From assembly GCF_900103185.1 (NCBI RefSeq), contig NZ_FNJD01000003.1, forward strand, positions 124,001-188,000: a DNA stretch of 64,000 bases. Direction: 5' to 3'. The stretch comes from Sulfitobacter litoralis. Its GTDB lineage: Bacteria; Pseudomonadota; Alphaproteobacteria; Rhodobacterales; Rhodobacteraceae. Positions 7,559 through 16,905 of the stretch are shown in pieces. The notes beneath the pieces were generated by a model. The model ran no database searches and was not told the DNA's origin. It saw only the letters and a list, made by a program, of their open reading frames with translations. Positions within the stretch are counted from its first letter, which is position 1. Every line of letters starts with the position of its first letter. A program made the translations under genes and the position numbers.

Positions 7559-8851
7559 TCAGACGATGACTTTTTGCGCGGTCTGATCACCGACGCCAAA
7601 GACACGTTTGTAGCGGTCGATCTCTGATTGCGGACCCATGGCCTTGTTCGGGTTGTCCGACAGTTTGACCGTAGGGTTCCCGTTCGCCTCGACCGCTTTG
7701 CATACCAGAGAGAACGGGGCGAGCGCGTCATCCGGCACAAGCCCGCGAAAATCATTGGTCAGCAAGGTGCCCCAGCCAAACGAGGCTTTGACCTTGCCCT
7801 CAAACTGGCGGTGCAGTTCCTTGATCTTGGCAACATCCAGACCATCGCTGAAAATCACACGCTTTTCGCTGGGGTCTTCGCCACGGGACTTCCACCAATC
7901 AATCGCCGTTTGCGCCGCGACCGCCGGATCGCCGCTATCCACACGGATGCCTGTCCAACCCGCGAGCCAGTCAGGGGCGTTGTCCAAGAACCCTTTGGTG
8001 CCATAGGTGTCGGGCAGAATGATGCGCAGATTGCCTTCGTGTTCCTCGTGCCAGTCTTGCAGAACATCATAGGGCGCTTGGGCCAGCGCGGCATCGTCCT
8101 TTGCCAATGCGGCATAGACCATCGGCAGCTCATGCGCGTTCGTGCCGATCGCTTCGACCTCGCGGCTCATGGCGATTTTGCAGTTCGATGTGCCGGTGAA
8201 GGCACTGCCCAAGCCTTCTTGCATGGCCTGCACGCACCAGTCTTGCCACAGGAATGAATGACGGCGACGGGTGCCGAAATCAGCGATCGACAGGTTGGGT
8301 ATATCCCGCAAAGCTTCGATCTTTTCCCAGACACGGGTCATGCCGCGCGCATAGAGCACCTGCAGCTCGAACCGGCCCATGCGATCCAGCACGGCGCGGC
8401 TGCGCAGTTCCATCAATACCGCGAGGGCGGGAATTTCCCATAGCATCACCTCGGGCCACGACCCTTCGAATGTCAGCTCGTACTGGTCGCCCTTGCGTTC
8501 AAGGTGGTAGGGCGGCAGGCGCAACCCTTCGAACCATTCCATGAAATCGGGGCGGAACATCTGGCGTTTGCCGTAAAAGGTATTGCCCCGCAGCCATGTG
8601 CTTTCACCGCGGCTAAGCGAAAGGGACCGGATGTGATCCAGCTGTTCGCGCAGCTCGCCTTCGTCGATCAAATCTGCCAGCGGGATGTGTTTGGACCGGT
8701 TGATCAGGCTAAAGGTGACCTGCGTTTCCGGCTTGTTGCGGAAAACCGACTGACACATCAATAGCTTATAGAAATCCGTATCGATCAGGGACCGCACAAT
8801 CGGGTCGATCTTCCACTTGTGGTTCCAGACGCGGCTTGCAATGTCGACCAT
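7559..8851 (-). CDS. pncB: Nicotinate phosphoribosyltransferase
   Basis: A 430-residue enzyme that makes nicotinate mononucleotide from nicotinate and PRPP in NAD salvage. The family motifs DTDFYKLLM (residues 24-32), ADFGTRRRHS (190-199), GTSNC (220-224) and GTNAHELPM (236-244) are present. His240 is the expected autophosphorylated histidine. RVDSGDP and DGLD follow. The frame is open 150 codons further upstream, but the ATG at 8849-8851, preceded by GGGAG, matches the family N-terminus. PncA, which produces the nicotinate, lies 0.8 kb away on the same strand. Confidence 0.95.
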   Translation of the reverse strand: MVDIASRVWNHKWKIDPIVRSLIDTDFYKLLMCQSVFRNKPETQVTFSLINRSKHIPLADLIDEGELREQLDHIRSLSLSRGESTWLRGNTFYGKRQMFRPDFMEWFEGLRLPPYHLERKGDQYELTFEGSWPEVMLWEIPALAVLMELRSRAVLDRMGRFELQVLYARGMTRVWEKIEALRDIPNLSIADFGTRRRHSFLWQDWCVQAMQEGLGSAFTGTSNCKIAMSREVEAIGTNAHELPMVYAALAKDDAALAQAPYDVLQDWHEEHEGNLRIILPDTYGTKGFLDNAPDWLAGWTGIRVDSGDPAVAAQTAIDWWKSRGEDPSEKRVIFSDGLDVAKIKELHRQFEGKVKASFGWGTLLTNDFRGLVPDDALAPFSLVCKAVEANGNPTVKLSDNPNKAMGPQSEIDRYKRVFGVGDQTAQKVIV

Positions 8852-8977
8852 GGTTAAAGCTCCCTTAGGCGGTGTGTTTGTGGCCCATCCATCTTGGACG
8901 GGCAAGGGAATTGCCGCTGACACAGTGCAAAACCTGTGGTAATCCACCGACTTAACCCCCGAAAGGAGCGCTGCTAG

Positions 8978-9637
8978 ATGCTGGAATGGCCCAATCTCTT
9001 GCGAGAGTTGATCACACTGTTTGTCGTGATCGACCCTATTGGCAGCCTTCCGGTCTTTCTTTTCGCAACAGCAAATGTCCCGCAACGCCTGCACAAAAGC
9101 TTTGCCCTGCGGGCCGTGCTGGTGGCCGGTCTGGTCTTGCTTGGATTCCTCGTGGGCGGGCAATATCTGCTGGAGAACCTTGGACTGCGGCTGGGGTCGT
9201 TTCAGGTCGCGGGCGGGATTATCCTTTTCCTGTTCGCGCTGAGCATGATTTTCGGAGACCCGAAACCCACGCAGGAAATCGAAGCCGCAGAGCGGGATCA
9301 TCTTGCGGGTGCCGTATTTCCGCTGGCCATGCCCTCTATCGCATCACCGGGTGCAATGCTGGCGATCGTCATTCTGACGGACAATCACACCAACCAGATA
9401 TCCGACCAGCTGGTGACAGCCGGATTGCTGCTGGTGGTGTTGCTGTTCACCCTTGTATTGCTGTTGCTGGCCGGTCGTATTGGCCATCTGATGGGCACGA
9501 CAGGTGCCAGCGTGATCAGCCGCGTCATGGGGATCATTCTGGCGACCGTCGCTGTCGATGCGACGCTAGGCGGGCTGGATGCGCTGGACATCCTGAACAT
9601 CGCCCCCGTCGAGGATGCCCCTCTTAGCGCAGAGTAA
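8978..9637 (+). CDS. MarC family integral membrane protein
   Basis: A 219-residue hydrophobic protein with about six spans. It has the MarC/UPF0056 pattern FVVIDPIGSLPVFL near the N-terminus, the loop AVFPLAMPSIASPGAML in the middle, and SRVMGIILATVAVD near the end. The function of MarC proteins is not established, since the original link to multiple antibiotic resistance was not confirmed. GAAAGGAG precedes the ATG. Its 3' end overlaps the convergent pncA by 14 bases. Confidence 0.88.
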   Translation: MLEWPNLLRELITLFVVIDPIGSLPVFLFATANVPQRLHKSFALRAVLVAGLVLLGFLVGGQYLLENLGLRLGSFQVAGGIILFLFALSMIFGDPKPTQEIEAAERDHLAGAVFPLAMPSIASPGAMLAIVILTDNHTNQISDQLVTAGLLLVVLLFTLVLLLLAGRIGHLMGTTGASVISRVMGIILATVAVDATLGGLDALDILNIAPVEDAPLSAE

Positions 9638-10220
9638 CCCCCGCCGCCATCATCGCATCCTGCGCGGCAGCCAGCGATCCGTCCAGATCAATAGCACGGC
9701 ACAGATCCAGCCGGACCTCGACGTCAAAGCCTAGTTTGGCCGCATCCACAGCCGAAAACTGCACGCAGAAATCAAGCGCCAAGCCCACCATCGTCAACTG
9801 GGTAATGCCGCGTGTGCGCAGGTATCCCTCTAATCCGGTGGGCGTCTTTTGGTCATTCTCGAAGAAGGCGGAATAGCTGTCGATAGCGGGGTTGTACCCT
9901 TTGCGAATGATCATATCCGCGCGGGTTTGGTCCAGCTTGGGGTGAAGCGCAGCACCAGCGCAGCCCTGAATACAGTGGTCGGGCCAAAGCACCTGCGGGC
10001 CGTAGGGCATCTGCGTCACGTCAAACGGAGCCTGCCCCGCGTGCGACGACGCGAACGAGGAATGCCCCGCGGGATGCCAGTCCTGTGTCAAAACCACAGC
10101 ATCCGCCTGCTGCATCAGCGCGTTGATACCGCCTATGATCGCGTCGCCATCCGACACAGCAAGCGCCCCGCCGGGGCAGAAATCATTTTGCACATCAATC
10201 ACGATCACGGCGTGGGTCAT
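9624..10220 (-). CDS. pncA: Nicotinamidase
   Basis: A 198-residue isochorismatase-fold hydrolase converting nicotinamide to nicotinate. The catalytic triad is visible as Asp9 (VIDVQNDF), Lys107 (IRKGYNP) and Cys152 (LDFCVQF). The metal site is Asp47, His49 and His53 in QDWHPAGHSSF. I start at the ATG at 10218-10220, preceded by GAGGAACC, because the upstream seven codons are not family-like. With pncB it forms the nicotinamide-to-NaMN salvage route, although the two are separated by the opposite-strand marC. Confidence 0.94.
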   Translation of the reverse strand: MTHAVIVIDVQNDFCPGGALAVSDGDAIIGGINALMQQADAVVLTQDWHPAGHSSFASSHAGQAPFDVTQMPYGPQVLWPDHCIQGCAGAALHPKLDQTRADMIIRKGYNPAIDSYSAFFENDQKTPTGLEGYLRTRGITQLTMVGLALDFCVQFSAVDAAKLGFDVEVRLDLCRAIDLDGSLAAAQDAMMAAGVTLR

Positions 10221-10323
10221 ATCAGGTTCCTCATGGGCCAACTTGCGCTAACGAACATAGCACGGTGCAGGTGGCACGGCACCCCCCTTGCCTGAACCGA
10301 CACATGGGCGTATCTCAGCGCGC

Positions 10324-11223
10324 ATGTATACCATTGCCGCCCTTTATCACTTCAGCCGCTTTGACGCGCCTGACGCCCTGCGCCCGCCGCTGATTGCCCT
10401 TTGTGCTCAGCATGAGGTCAAAGGCACGTTGCTTGTCGCCGCCGAAGGCATCAATGGCACGATTGCCGGCCCACGTGCGGGCATCGACGCGGTGATTGCG
10501 CATATCCGTGCCCTACCCGGTTGCGCCGATCTGGAGTGGAAGGAAAGCACCGCCACCGAGCCCCCTTTCGGTAAGATGAAGGTCCGCCTGAAACGCGAGA
10601 TCGTGACGATGGGGCAACCCGACGTCGATCCGCTTGCTAAGGTCGGGCACTATGTCAATCCTGCCGAGTGGAACGATCTGATCGGGCGGGACGATGTTGC
10701 GGTGATCGATACCCGCAACGACTATGAGGTCGCGATCGGAACGTTCAACGGGGCCATCGACCCCGAGACCCAAAGCTTTGGCGAATTCCCCGCCTGGTGG
10801 GAGGCGAACAAAGACCGGTTTCACAACAAGAAAATCGCGATGTTCTGCACCGGCGGCATCCGCTGCGAGAAATCAACCAACTACCTGATCGGTCAGGGTG
10901 TCGAGGACGTGTTCCACCTCAAGGGCGGGATCCTCAAATACCTTGAAGACGTCCCGCAAGAACAAAGCAGCTGGCAGGGCGATTGCTTTGTGTTCGATAA
11001 CCGCGTCAGCGTTGGCCACGGGCTGAAAGAAGGGCCGCATATGCTGTGCCACGGCTGCCGCCGCCCGATCCTGCCCGAGGACACAACCAAAGCGGGGTAC
11101 GAGGCAGGCGTCAGTTGTCTGCACTGCGTCGATCAAACCTCTGACGCCGATAAGGCGCGGTTCCGTGAACGCCAACGCCAGATGAGCCTCGCTAAGTCAC
11201 GCGGCGAAACCCACCGTAGCTGA
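10324..11223 (+). CDS. trhO: tRNA uridine-34 hydroxylase TrhO (YceA, rhodanese-domain)
   Basis: A 299-residue protein with an N-terminal ferredoxin-like domain (YHFSRF...LLVAAEGINGTIAG), a rhodanese domain and a Cys-rich C-terminus (CHGCRR...CLHC). The rhodanese loop CTGGIRCEKS places the catalytic cysteine at Cys175. TrhO hydroxylates U34 of certain tRNAs in an oxygen-dependent way, as the first step to 5-methoxyuridine or 5-carboxymethoxyuridine. The ATG at 10324 is favoured over the frame 12 codons upstream because the family starts MYTIAALYHF-like. Confidence 0.92.
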   Translation: MYTIAALYHFSRFDAPDALRPPLIALCAQHEVKGTLLVAAEGINGTIAGPRAGIDAVIAHIRALPGCADLEWKESTATEPPFGKMKVRLKREIVTMGQPDVDPLAKVGHYVNPAEWNDLIGRDDVAVIDTRNDYEVAIGTFNGAIDPETQSFGEFPAWWEANKDRFHNKKIAMFCTGGIRCEKSTNYLIGQGVEDVFHLKGGILKYLEDVPQEQSSWQGDCFVFDNRVSVGHGLKEGPHMLCHGCRRPILPEDTTKAGYEAGVSCLHCVDQTSDADKARFRERQRQMSLAKSRGETHRS

Positions 11224-11269
11224 TCGCGCGCGGCCCGCTCTTTTCCAAGCACGGGCCTGTGATGTTGGG

Positions 11270-12589
11270 TTAAACGCCGAACCCTTCGCGCCCGATGGAA
11301 ACATAGGCCGTAAACCCGGCGCGTTTCGCGTCTTTGGGACTGTAGATATTGCGCAAGTCCGCCAATACCGGCGTCGCCATCCGTTTGGCCATACGCGTAA
11401 GGTCCAGTGCGCGAAACTCGTTCCATTCGGTCAGAATAACCAATGCATCGGCGTTTTGCGCGGCCTTATAGGCGTCATCCATCCAAGACACGCCCGGCAA
11501 CAAAGCCTCGCCCTCGCGTTTACCCTGCGGATCAACCACACGCACCTTGGCACCATTGCCGACCAGCGATGGCACGATGGTCAAGCTCGGGGAATCCCGC
11601 ATATCGTCCGTGTTCGGTTTGAACGTCACCCCCAAAACAGCGATTGTCTTGCCGTTCACCGAGCCGCCACAAATATCGACGACCTTGTCGATCATCCGGC
11701 GTTTGACCTCGTCGTTTACCTTGATCACGGTCTCTGTCAGCTGCATGGGGACGGAATGATCCTGACCCATCCGCGCCAAAGCCTGCGTGTCTTTCGGGAA
11801 ACAGCTGCCACCATAGCCAGGCCCCGCATGCAGAAACTTGGACCCGATCCGGTTGTCGAGCCCCATGCCCTTTGACACCATTTTCACGTCAGCGCCTGTA
11901 CGCTCACAGAGCGCGGCGATTTCGTTAATAAAGGTAATCTTGGTCGCCAGAAATGCATTGGCGGCATATTTGATCATCTCGGCGCTTTCGAGATCGGTAG
12001 ACATGATCGAAAACTCGCGCAGCGAGAGCGGGCGGTAGATGTCCTTCATCACCTGTTCGGCGCGTTCATTCTGCGTGCCTACAACCACGCGGTCGGGCCG
12101 CATGAAATCATCGATCGCGGCCCCTTCGCGCAAGAATTCGGGGTTGGACGCGACATCGAACTCTGCCTTCGGGTTGGCTTTGGACACAACCTGTTTGACC
12201 TGGCGGTTGGTGCCCACAGGGACGGTCGATTTGGTGACGATCACGGCGTAACCGGTAAGCTCGGCTGCGATTTCTTCAGCGGCCGCCATGACATAGGTCA
12301 GATCGGCATGACCGTCCCCGCGGCGCGTCGGTGTGCCGACGGCGATAAACACAGCATCCGCGCCATCCACAGCTTTTTTCAGGTCGCCGGTGAAAGACAA
12401 TCGCCCTGCGGCGACATTCTTGGCCATCAGATCATCAAGGCCGGGCTCATAGATTGGGACGATGCCCTGTTCCAGCTTTTCAATCTTGGCCGGATCTTTA
12501 TCGACGCAAATCACGTCGTGACCGAAATCAGAAAAACAAACACCCGAAACCAAGCCGACATAGCCGGTGCCAATCATCGCAATCTTCAT
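11270..12589 (-). CDS. ugd: UDP-glucose 6-dehydrogenase
   Basis: A 439-residue NAD-dependent enzyme oxidising UDP-glucose to UDP-glucuronate for capsule and other polysaccharides. The Rossmann motif GTGYVG is at residues 7-12. The catalytic cysteine is Cys263 in GYGGSCFPKD, and the lysine-containing VTKSTVPVGT is at about 118-127. It stands alone on the minus strand, convergent with trhO. Together with galU (58.8 kb) it could provide glucuronate for the surface polysaccharide encoded later in the window. Confidence 0.96.
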   Translation of the reverse strand: MKIAMIGTGYVGLVSGVCFSDFGHDVICVDKDPAKIEKLEQGIVPIYEPGLDDLMAKNVAAGRLSFTGDLKKAVDGADAVFIAVGTPTRRGDGHADLTYVMAAAEEIAAELTGYAVIVTKSTVPVGTNRQVKQVVSKANPKAEFDVASNPEFLREGAAIDDFMRPDRVVVGTQNERAEQVMKDIYRPLSLREFSIMSTDLESAEMIKYAANAFLATKITFINEIAALCERTGADVKMVSKGMGLDNRIGSKFLHAGPGYGGSCFPKDTQALARMGQDHSVPMQLTETVIKVNDEVKRRMIDKVVDICGGSVNGKTIAVLGVTFKPNTDDMRDSPSLTIVPSLVGNGAKVRVVDPQGKREGEALLPGVSWMDDAYKAAQNADALVILTEWNEFRALDLTRMAKRMATPVLADLRNIYSPKDAKRAGFTAYVSIGREGFGV

Positions 12590-12649
12590 AAAAATCTATC
12601 CTAAATCTATTAGACAGTCAGCAAGCCACGCCAGCCGGTGCACCCACAT

Positions 12650-13978
12650 CTAGTAGTCTGAAAGCGCAAAACCAAGATAGGCCAATGGCATCAGCATTCT
12701 GCGCATCCGCCCCAGTTCGAACTTTCGCAACGGGTTTTGCATGATCTGTGGGTAGGGCCGGTCGATGGGTTTGTCCATAACCAGATCCGCAATCAATCCG
12801 CCAGAATAGCTCCCCATGGCCACACCATTCCCATGATAACAAAGACTTGCATACAAGCCTCCGGGGTCGGGCAGCTTCCCGACAAAGGGCGTTTGGGCGC
12901 GCGAAAGGCATACCATGCCGGACCAATGATGGGGCGTTTCCACATGTTTCCAAGCCGGAAAAAACTTTTCGAAATCACGCCGCACCCGTGCGACGGCGCG
13001 CGCCTCGGCGCTTTTGCCAGTCAAAAGGCCACCGCGCATCCCGAACAACATCCTACGATCCGGCATGAGCCGGAAATAATGTAGCAAATTGCGCGTATCC
13101 GAAGCCATGAAATCTGTCGTCCACCCCGCCTCTTCCAGCTCAGTCTCGCTCAGGGGGCGTGTCACAAGAACAGTCGATTGCGCGGGCATATATCGCGCCG
13201 TTAGACTTGGCACCACATTTTCAGATGAATAGCCATTCGTCGCGATAATGACTTTTTCCGCCGTCAGTCGACCTTGCGGCGTCTGGATTTCATGCCCCTT
13301 GGTCGATTGCCGTATCTTGATCGCCGCGGTATCATGATAGATCACCGCGCCAGCCTTTTCCGCCGCGGCAGCAAGCCCGGTCGCGTATTTCCGCGGGTTT
13401 AGCGCAAAGCCGGCCGGGATATGCAATGCCCCATGAAACGGGCCGGACAGCCCGTTCGAGGCAAAATCCTTCCTCTCGATCAGCCGCGCGGACAGCCCGT
13501 AGTTTTCGCGCACCGCGTCGACACGCGCGGCGAAACCATCCATATCTTTGGGCCGGTGGGCCAATTCGATCTCGCCATCAGAGTGGCGGTCCACGTCGAT
13601 ATTATGGCGACTGATCAGGTCGTCGACGAAATTAATTGCCGCAAGCTCCGCTGCGCGAAAGTTCAGCCGATCTTCCCGCCCCGCAAGCTTGTCGAGCGCC
13701 ACATCATCAAGCCGCCCCCCACCGAGACAACAAAAGCCACCGTTGCGACCCGATGCCCCCCAGCCGACGTATCTATGTTCCAGTACGACAACCGAATACC
13801 CCGCCTCTGCCAAGCGCAGCGCCGCAGAAAGGCCCGTAAACCCACCACCCACGACTGCAACATCGCACGAAACGTCACCGTTCAAGGCTAGGCGATCCAC
13901 AATATCGCTGGTTTGATCCCACCAACAGTTCTTCCTCGGCTCATCTGTATAGGCGAAACCGTTAAATATTCGTTTCAT
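12650..13978 (-). CDS. FAD-dependent amine oxidoreductase, gamma-glutamylputrescine oxidase-like
   Basis: A 442-residue DAO-family flavoprotein with the dinucleotide fold VVGGGFTGLSAALRLAEAG (GGGFTG, residues 44-49) followed by GWGASGRNGGFCC, typical of PuuB/OrdL-like oxidases. The C-terminal FAD motif is LCYHGNGVAMGSYSGGLIAD. PuuB oxidises gamma-glutamylputrescine. The gene lies 12 bases downstream of a polyamine-type permease gene in the same direction, which supports a polyamine-related substrate. The exact substrate is inference. Confidence 0.82.
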   Translation of the reverse strand: MKRIFNGFAYTDEPRKNCWWDQTSDIVDRLALNGDVSCDVAVVGGGFTGLSAALRLAEAGYSVVVLEHRYVGWGASGRNGGFCCLGGGRLDDVALDKLAGREDRLNFRAAELAAINFVDDLISRHNIDVDRHSDGEIELAHRPKDMDGFAARVDAVRENYGLSARLIERKDFASNGLSGPFHGALHIPAGFALNPRKYATGLAAAAEKAGAVIYHDTAAIKIRQSTKGHEIQTPQGRLTAEKVIIATNGYSSENVVPSLTARYMPAQSTVLVTRPLSETELEEAGWTTDFMASDTRNLLHYFRLMPDRRMLFGMRGGLLTGKSAEARAVARVRRDFEKFFPAWKHVETPHHWSGMVCLSRAQTPFVGKLPDPGGLYASLCYHGNGVAMGSYSGGLIADLVMDKPIDRPYPQIMQNPLRKFELGRMRRMLMPLAYLGFALSDY

Positions 13979-13990
13979 GGGGTCATCATT

Positions 13991-14812
13991 TCACGTCACC
14001 GCCCGCTCAGCCGCCCGAACATCTCGTTGGGCTTTGACCGCTTTGCGTTTAGAAATCAGGGAAGCGGCGATAACCCCGAAGGTCACGATACCAATCATAA
14101 TGGTCGAGAGCGCGTTGATCTCGGGCGAAACTCCAAGACGCACAGCGCTCCAGATCTTGATCGGTAGAGTTGTCGAGGACGGGCCGGTGGTAAACGAAGC
14201 GATCACTAGGTCATCCAGCGACAGGGTGAAGGCCAGAAGCCACCCTGAAATAACCGCCGGCGCAATGATTGGCAGGGTCACCAAACGGAAAGCATCAAAG
14301 GGCGAGCATCCGAGATCCAGCGCAGCTTCCTCCAGCGACCGGTCGAACGTCACCAACCGCGAGGAAACGACAACAGACACATAGCACATCGAAAAGGTCG
14401 TATGTGCCAGTACAATCGTCAGCGTTCCCCTGTCCAATCCGATCCCGATAAAGAGCAGAAGCAGGGATAGCCCAGTAATTACCTCTGGCATGACAAGCGG
14501 CGCGTAAATCATACCCGAGAACAGCGTGCGCCCTGCAAACCGCCCCCCCCGCACCAGGATATAGGCCGCCATCGTCCCCAACACCGTCGCTAGCGTCGAA
14601 GACACAACCGCAACCTTAAGCGTTACCAATGCAGCATTCAGGAACGCATCGTTCTGCAGCAGCTCTCCATACCATTTTGTTGAAAAACCCGCCCACACGG
14701 TGACAAGCTTTGAGCTGTTGAAACTGTAGATGACCAGCAAGACCATCGGGAGATAAAGAAACGCAAACCCCAAGGTGAGCGACGTAATATTGAACCAGCT
14801 CGCGCGTCTCAT
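13991..14812 (-). CDS. Polyamine ABC transporter permease, PotI/PotC type
   Basis: A 273-residue inner-membrane permease with about six spans. The EAA loop, which contacts the ATPase, reads LEEAALDLGCSPFDAFRLVTLPI (key: EEAALDLG...LP). I use the ATG at 14810-14812, which overlaps the stop of the preceding permease (ATGA), instead of the frame 34 codons upstream. It is the fourth gene of an operon of binding protein, ATPase and two permeases, followed by the amine oxidoreductase. Confidence 0.9.
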   Translation of the reverse strand: MRRASWFNITSLTLGFAFLYLPMVLLVIYSFNSSKLVTVWAGFSTKWYGELLQNDAFLNAALVTLKVAVVSSTLATVLGTMAAYILVRGGRFAGRTLFSGMIYAPLVMPEVITGLSLLLLFIGIGLDRGTLTIVLAHTTFSMCYVSVVVSSRLVTFDRSLEEAALDLGCSPFDAFRLVTLPIIAPAVISGWLLAFTLSLDDLVIASFTTGPSSTTLPIKIWSAVRLGVSPEINALSTIMIGIVTFGVIAASLISKRKAVKAQRDVRAAERAVT

Positions 14813-15690
14813 GACTCCACCTCGGCCTGACGTTGCTGATTGCGCTGAAACAGGACAATCGGAACAATCAGGATCAAAAGCAGGATCACCGCAACCGCAC
14901 TCGCCACGGGCCAATCGCGATTGTTAAAAAACTCCTCAAACAGGACCTTACCAATCATAAGCGTCCCCGATCCCCCTAGCAGGGACGGGATCACAAATTC
15001 GCCCAGCGCAGGGATAAACACAAGGAAGCACCCCGCAATAATCCCGTTGCGTGACAAGGGTATAGTAACCAACCAAAACGCCTTTAGCCGTGAACACCCC
15101 AAATCTTCGGCGGCCTCGATCAGGGATTCGTCTAGCCGATCCAGTGCGGCATAGATCGGTAGAATCATAAATGGCAGATACGTGTAAACAATTCCTATAT
15201 AAACAGCGGTGGTCGTGTTCATGATCGTCAAAGGCGCATCAATGATACCCAGCCAAAGAAGGAATTGGTTCAGCAGCCCCTCATTGCTCAGAATGCCAAC
15301 CCACGCGTAGACGCGGATTAGAAAGCTTGTCCAAAACGGCAAAATTACCAGCATCATCAAGGTTGGACGCCACTCTTCAGGCGCGCGCGCCATGCCGTAG
15401 GCCATTGGGTAGCCAACTAAGACAGCTAAAATCGTAGATATTAACGCAATCTTCAAACTGCTCAGGTAAGCCCTCCAGTACAGATCGTCTGAAGCGAGAA
15501 AAATAAAGTTTTCCAGGTCAAATGCCTTAAACATCGCCGAGATTCCGTCTTTTGCAGTCGGAGAATAAGGAGGAATAGACAACGCCAAATCAGAAAGCGA
15601 AATTTTGAAGACAATAATGAAGGGGATCAAAAACAGGGCAAGCAGCCACGCATAGGGCACTGCAATAAGGATGAAGCGGCGTATATTCAT
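14809..15690 (-). CDS. Polyamine ABC transporter permease, PotH/PotB type
   Basis: A 293-residue permease with a first span at about residues 9-30, a long periplasmic loop, then five spans. Its coupling loop reads IEAAEDLGCSRLKAFWLVTIPLS (key: EAAEDLG...IPL). The ATG at 15688-15690 overlaps the upstream ATPase stop by four bases, and the 3' end overlaps the next permease likewise, showing tight translational coupling. The substrate class (putrescine/spermidine) is inferred from family and context. Confidence 0.9.
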   Translation of the reverse strand: MNIRRFILIAVPYAWLLALFLIPFIIVFKISLSDLALSIPPYSPTAKDGISAMFKAFDLENFIFLASDDLYWRAYLSSLKIALISTILAVLVGYPMAYGMARAPEEWRPTLMMLVILPFWTSFLIRVYAWVGILSNEGLLNQFLLWLGIIDAPLTIMNTTTAVYIGIVYTYLPFMILPIYAALDRLDESLIEAAEDLGCSRLKAFWLVTIPLSRNGIIAGCFLVFIPALGEFVIPSLLGGSGTLMIGKVLFEEFFNNRDWPVASAVAVILLLILIVPIVLFQRNQQRQAEVES

Positions 15691-16814
15691 CGCTCTAACA
15701 GGACGCCGGCGGTGGCGCTCCAGGAAATCCAGACGCTGTCTTCCCACGTAATCGTGCGGCGTGACAACCGTCGCGTATTCGCTGTCTGGGCCTTGATCAC
15801 TTGCCCTCCGCCAAGTTGAACGTGGTAGGTGCTGAGGTTGCCGAGATATGCGATGTCAAGAACGGTGCCCTGAACAGCGTTTTTCATCTCCGTTGGCTTA
15901 TCGACTGAAATGGCGATCTTCTCCGGCCTGATTGCGAGATGGGCTGGCTGGCTTTCACTGAAAGTGCGATCTGATGCTGCAAGCAACGGGGCTTCGTTGG
16001 CCACCCAATCAAGATGGTACATCTCGTCACCGGCGGCCTTCACAGTGCCGGAAATGATGTTCACATCACCAATAAAGTCGGCAACATAAACGGAATTAGG
16101 TGCTTCATATATCCTGTCGGGCGTTGCCACCTGGATGATCTGCCCCTCATCCATCACCGCCACGCGGCTGGCAACAGTCATTGCTTCTTCTTGGTCGTGG
16201 GTGACGATAACGAAAGTTGTGCCCGTGCTTTCTTGAATATCCATTAGTTCAAACTGGGTATCCTGTCGCAACTTCTTGTCCAACGCGCCAAGAGGTTCAT
16301 CTAACAATAAAAGCTTCGGCGCTTTGGCAAGGGCACGCGCAAGGGCAACACGTTGCCGCTGCCCACCAGATATCTGATGGGGCTTGCGTTTGGCAAATTT
16401 GGTGAGGCGCGTTAGTTTAAGCATCTCTTCCACGCGCACGGCGATGTCCGCTTTGGTCATATCGCCGCGCTTCAAACCAAAGGCGATATTTTCCCAGATC
16501 GATAGGTGGGGGAACAGGGCGTAAGACTGAAACATCATGTTCACGGCCCGCTTGTTCGGCGGAACGCCCGCAATATTTTTGCCGGCTAATTCAATTTTTC
16601 CCGCACTTGGGTTTTCGAACCCTGCGAGCATACGCATCATTGTCGTTTTGCCACAGCCGGATGGACCAAGAAGCGCAAAGAATTCGCTTTCGTAGATACT
16701 AAGCGAAAGGTTATCGATCGCGACAAAATCACCGAAACGTTTGGTCACATCATCAAATCGGATAAGCGGCTTTTCGTTCGGGTCATCCCATGGGGCGAAA
16801 ACGGGTTGGCTCAC
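15687..16814 (-). CDS. Polyamine ABC transporter ATP-binding protein, PotA/PotG type
   Basis: A 375-residue ATPase with Walker A GPSGCGKTT (residues 50-58), Q-loop Gln96, signature ISGGQ (148-152), Walker B LLLLDEP (Asp172, Glu173) and switch His206. A C-terminal TOBE-type regulatory domain follows from about residue 260. It starts with GTG at 16812-16814, preceded by AAAGGAT. Two hairpins separate it from the upstream binding-protein gene. Confidence 0.93.
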   Translation of the reverse strand: MSQPVFAPWDDPNEKPLIRFDDVTKRFGDFVAIDNLSLSIYESEFFALLGPSGCGKTTMMRMLAGFENPSAGKIELAGKNIAGVPPNKRAVNMMFQSYALFPHLSIWENIAFGLKRGDMTKADIAVRVEEMLKLTRLTKFAKRKPHQISGGQRQRVALARALAKAPKLLLLDEPLGALDKKLRQDTQFELMDIQESTGTTFVIVTHDQEEAMTVASRVAVMDEGQIIQVATPDRIYEAPNSVYVADFIGDVNIISGTVKAAGDEMYHLDWVANEAPLLAASDRTFSESQPAHLAIRPEKIAISVDKPTEMKNAVQGTVLDIAYLGNLSTYHVQLGGGQVIKAQTANTRRLSRRTITWEDSVWISWSATAGVLLER

Positions 16815-16842
16815 TTTGGTCTATCCTTTGCACAGCGATTTA

Positions 16843-16897
16843 CCCCTTTGGCGAAAGGGGGGATGGATCAGGTCAAAACTCTAGGGTTCTGACCTGA
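16843..16897 (-). promoter_or_regulatory. Two intercistronic stem-loops after the binding-protein gene
   Basis: TCAGGTCA (16868-16875) pairs with TGACCTGA (16890-16897), and CCCCTTT (16843-16849) pairs with AAAGGGG (16854-16860). They lie between the binding-protein stop and the ATPase start. Such hairpins commonly protect the upstream message or cause partial termination, which gives more binding protein than membrane components. No long T-run follows. Confidence 0.55.
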
Positions 16898-16905
16898 AAC
16901 AGATT

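Noticed and set aside
8852..9301. 150-codon upstream extension of pncB
   Set aside because: It runs through the divergent promoter region and into marC antisense. The family N-terminus and a ribosome-binding site sit at 8851.
11232..11257. GGCCCG/CGGGCC inverted repeat between trhO and ugd as a terminator
   Set aside because: The loop is 14 bases and no T-run follows on either strand; too weak to call.
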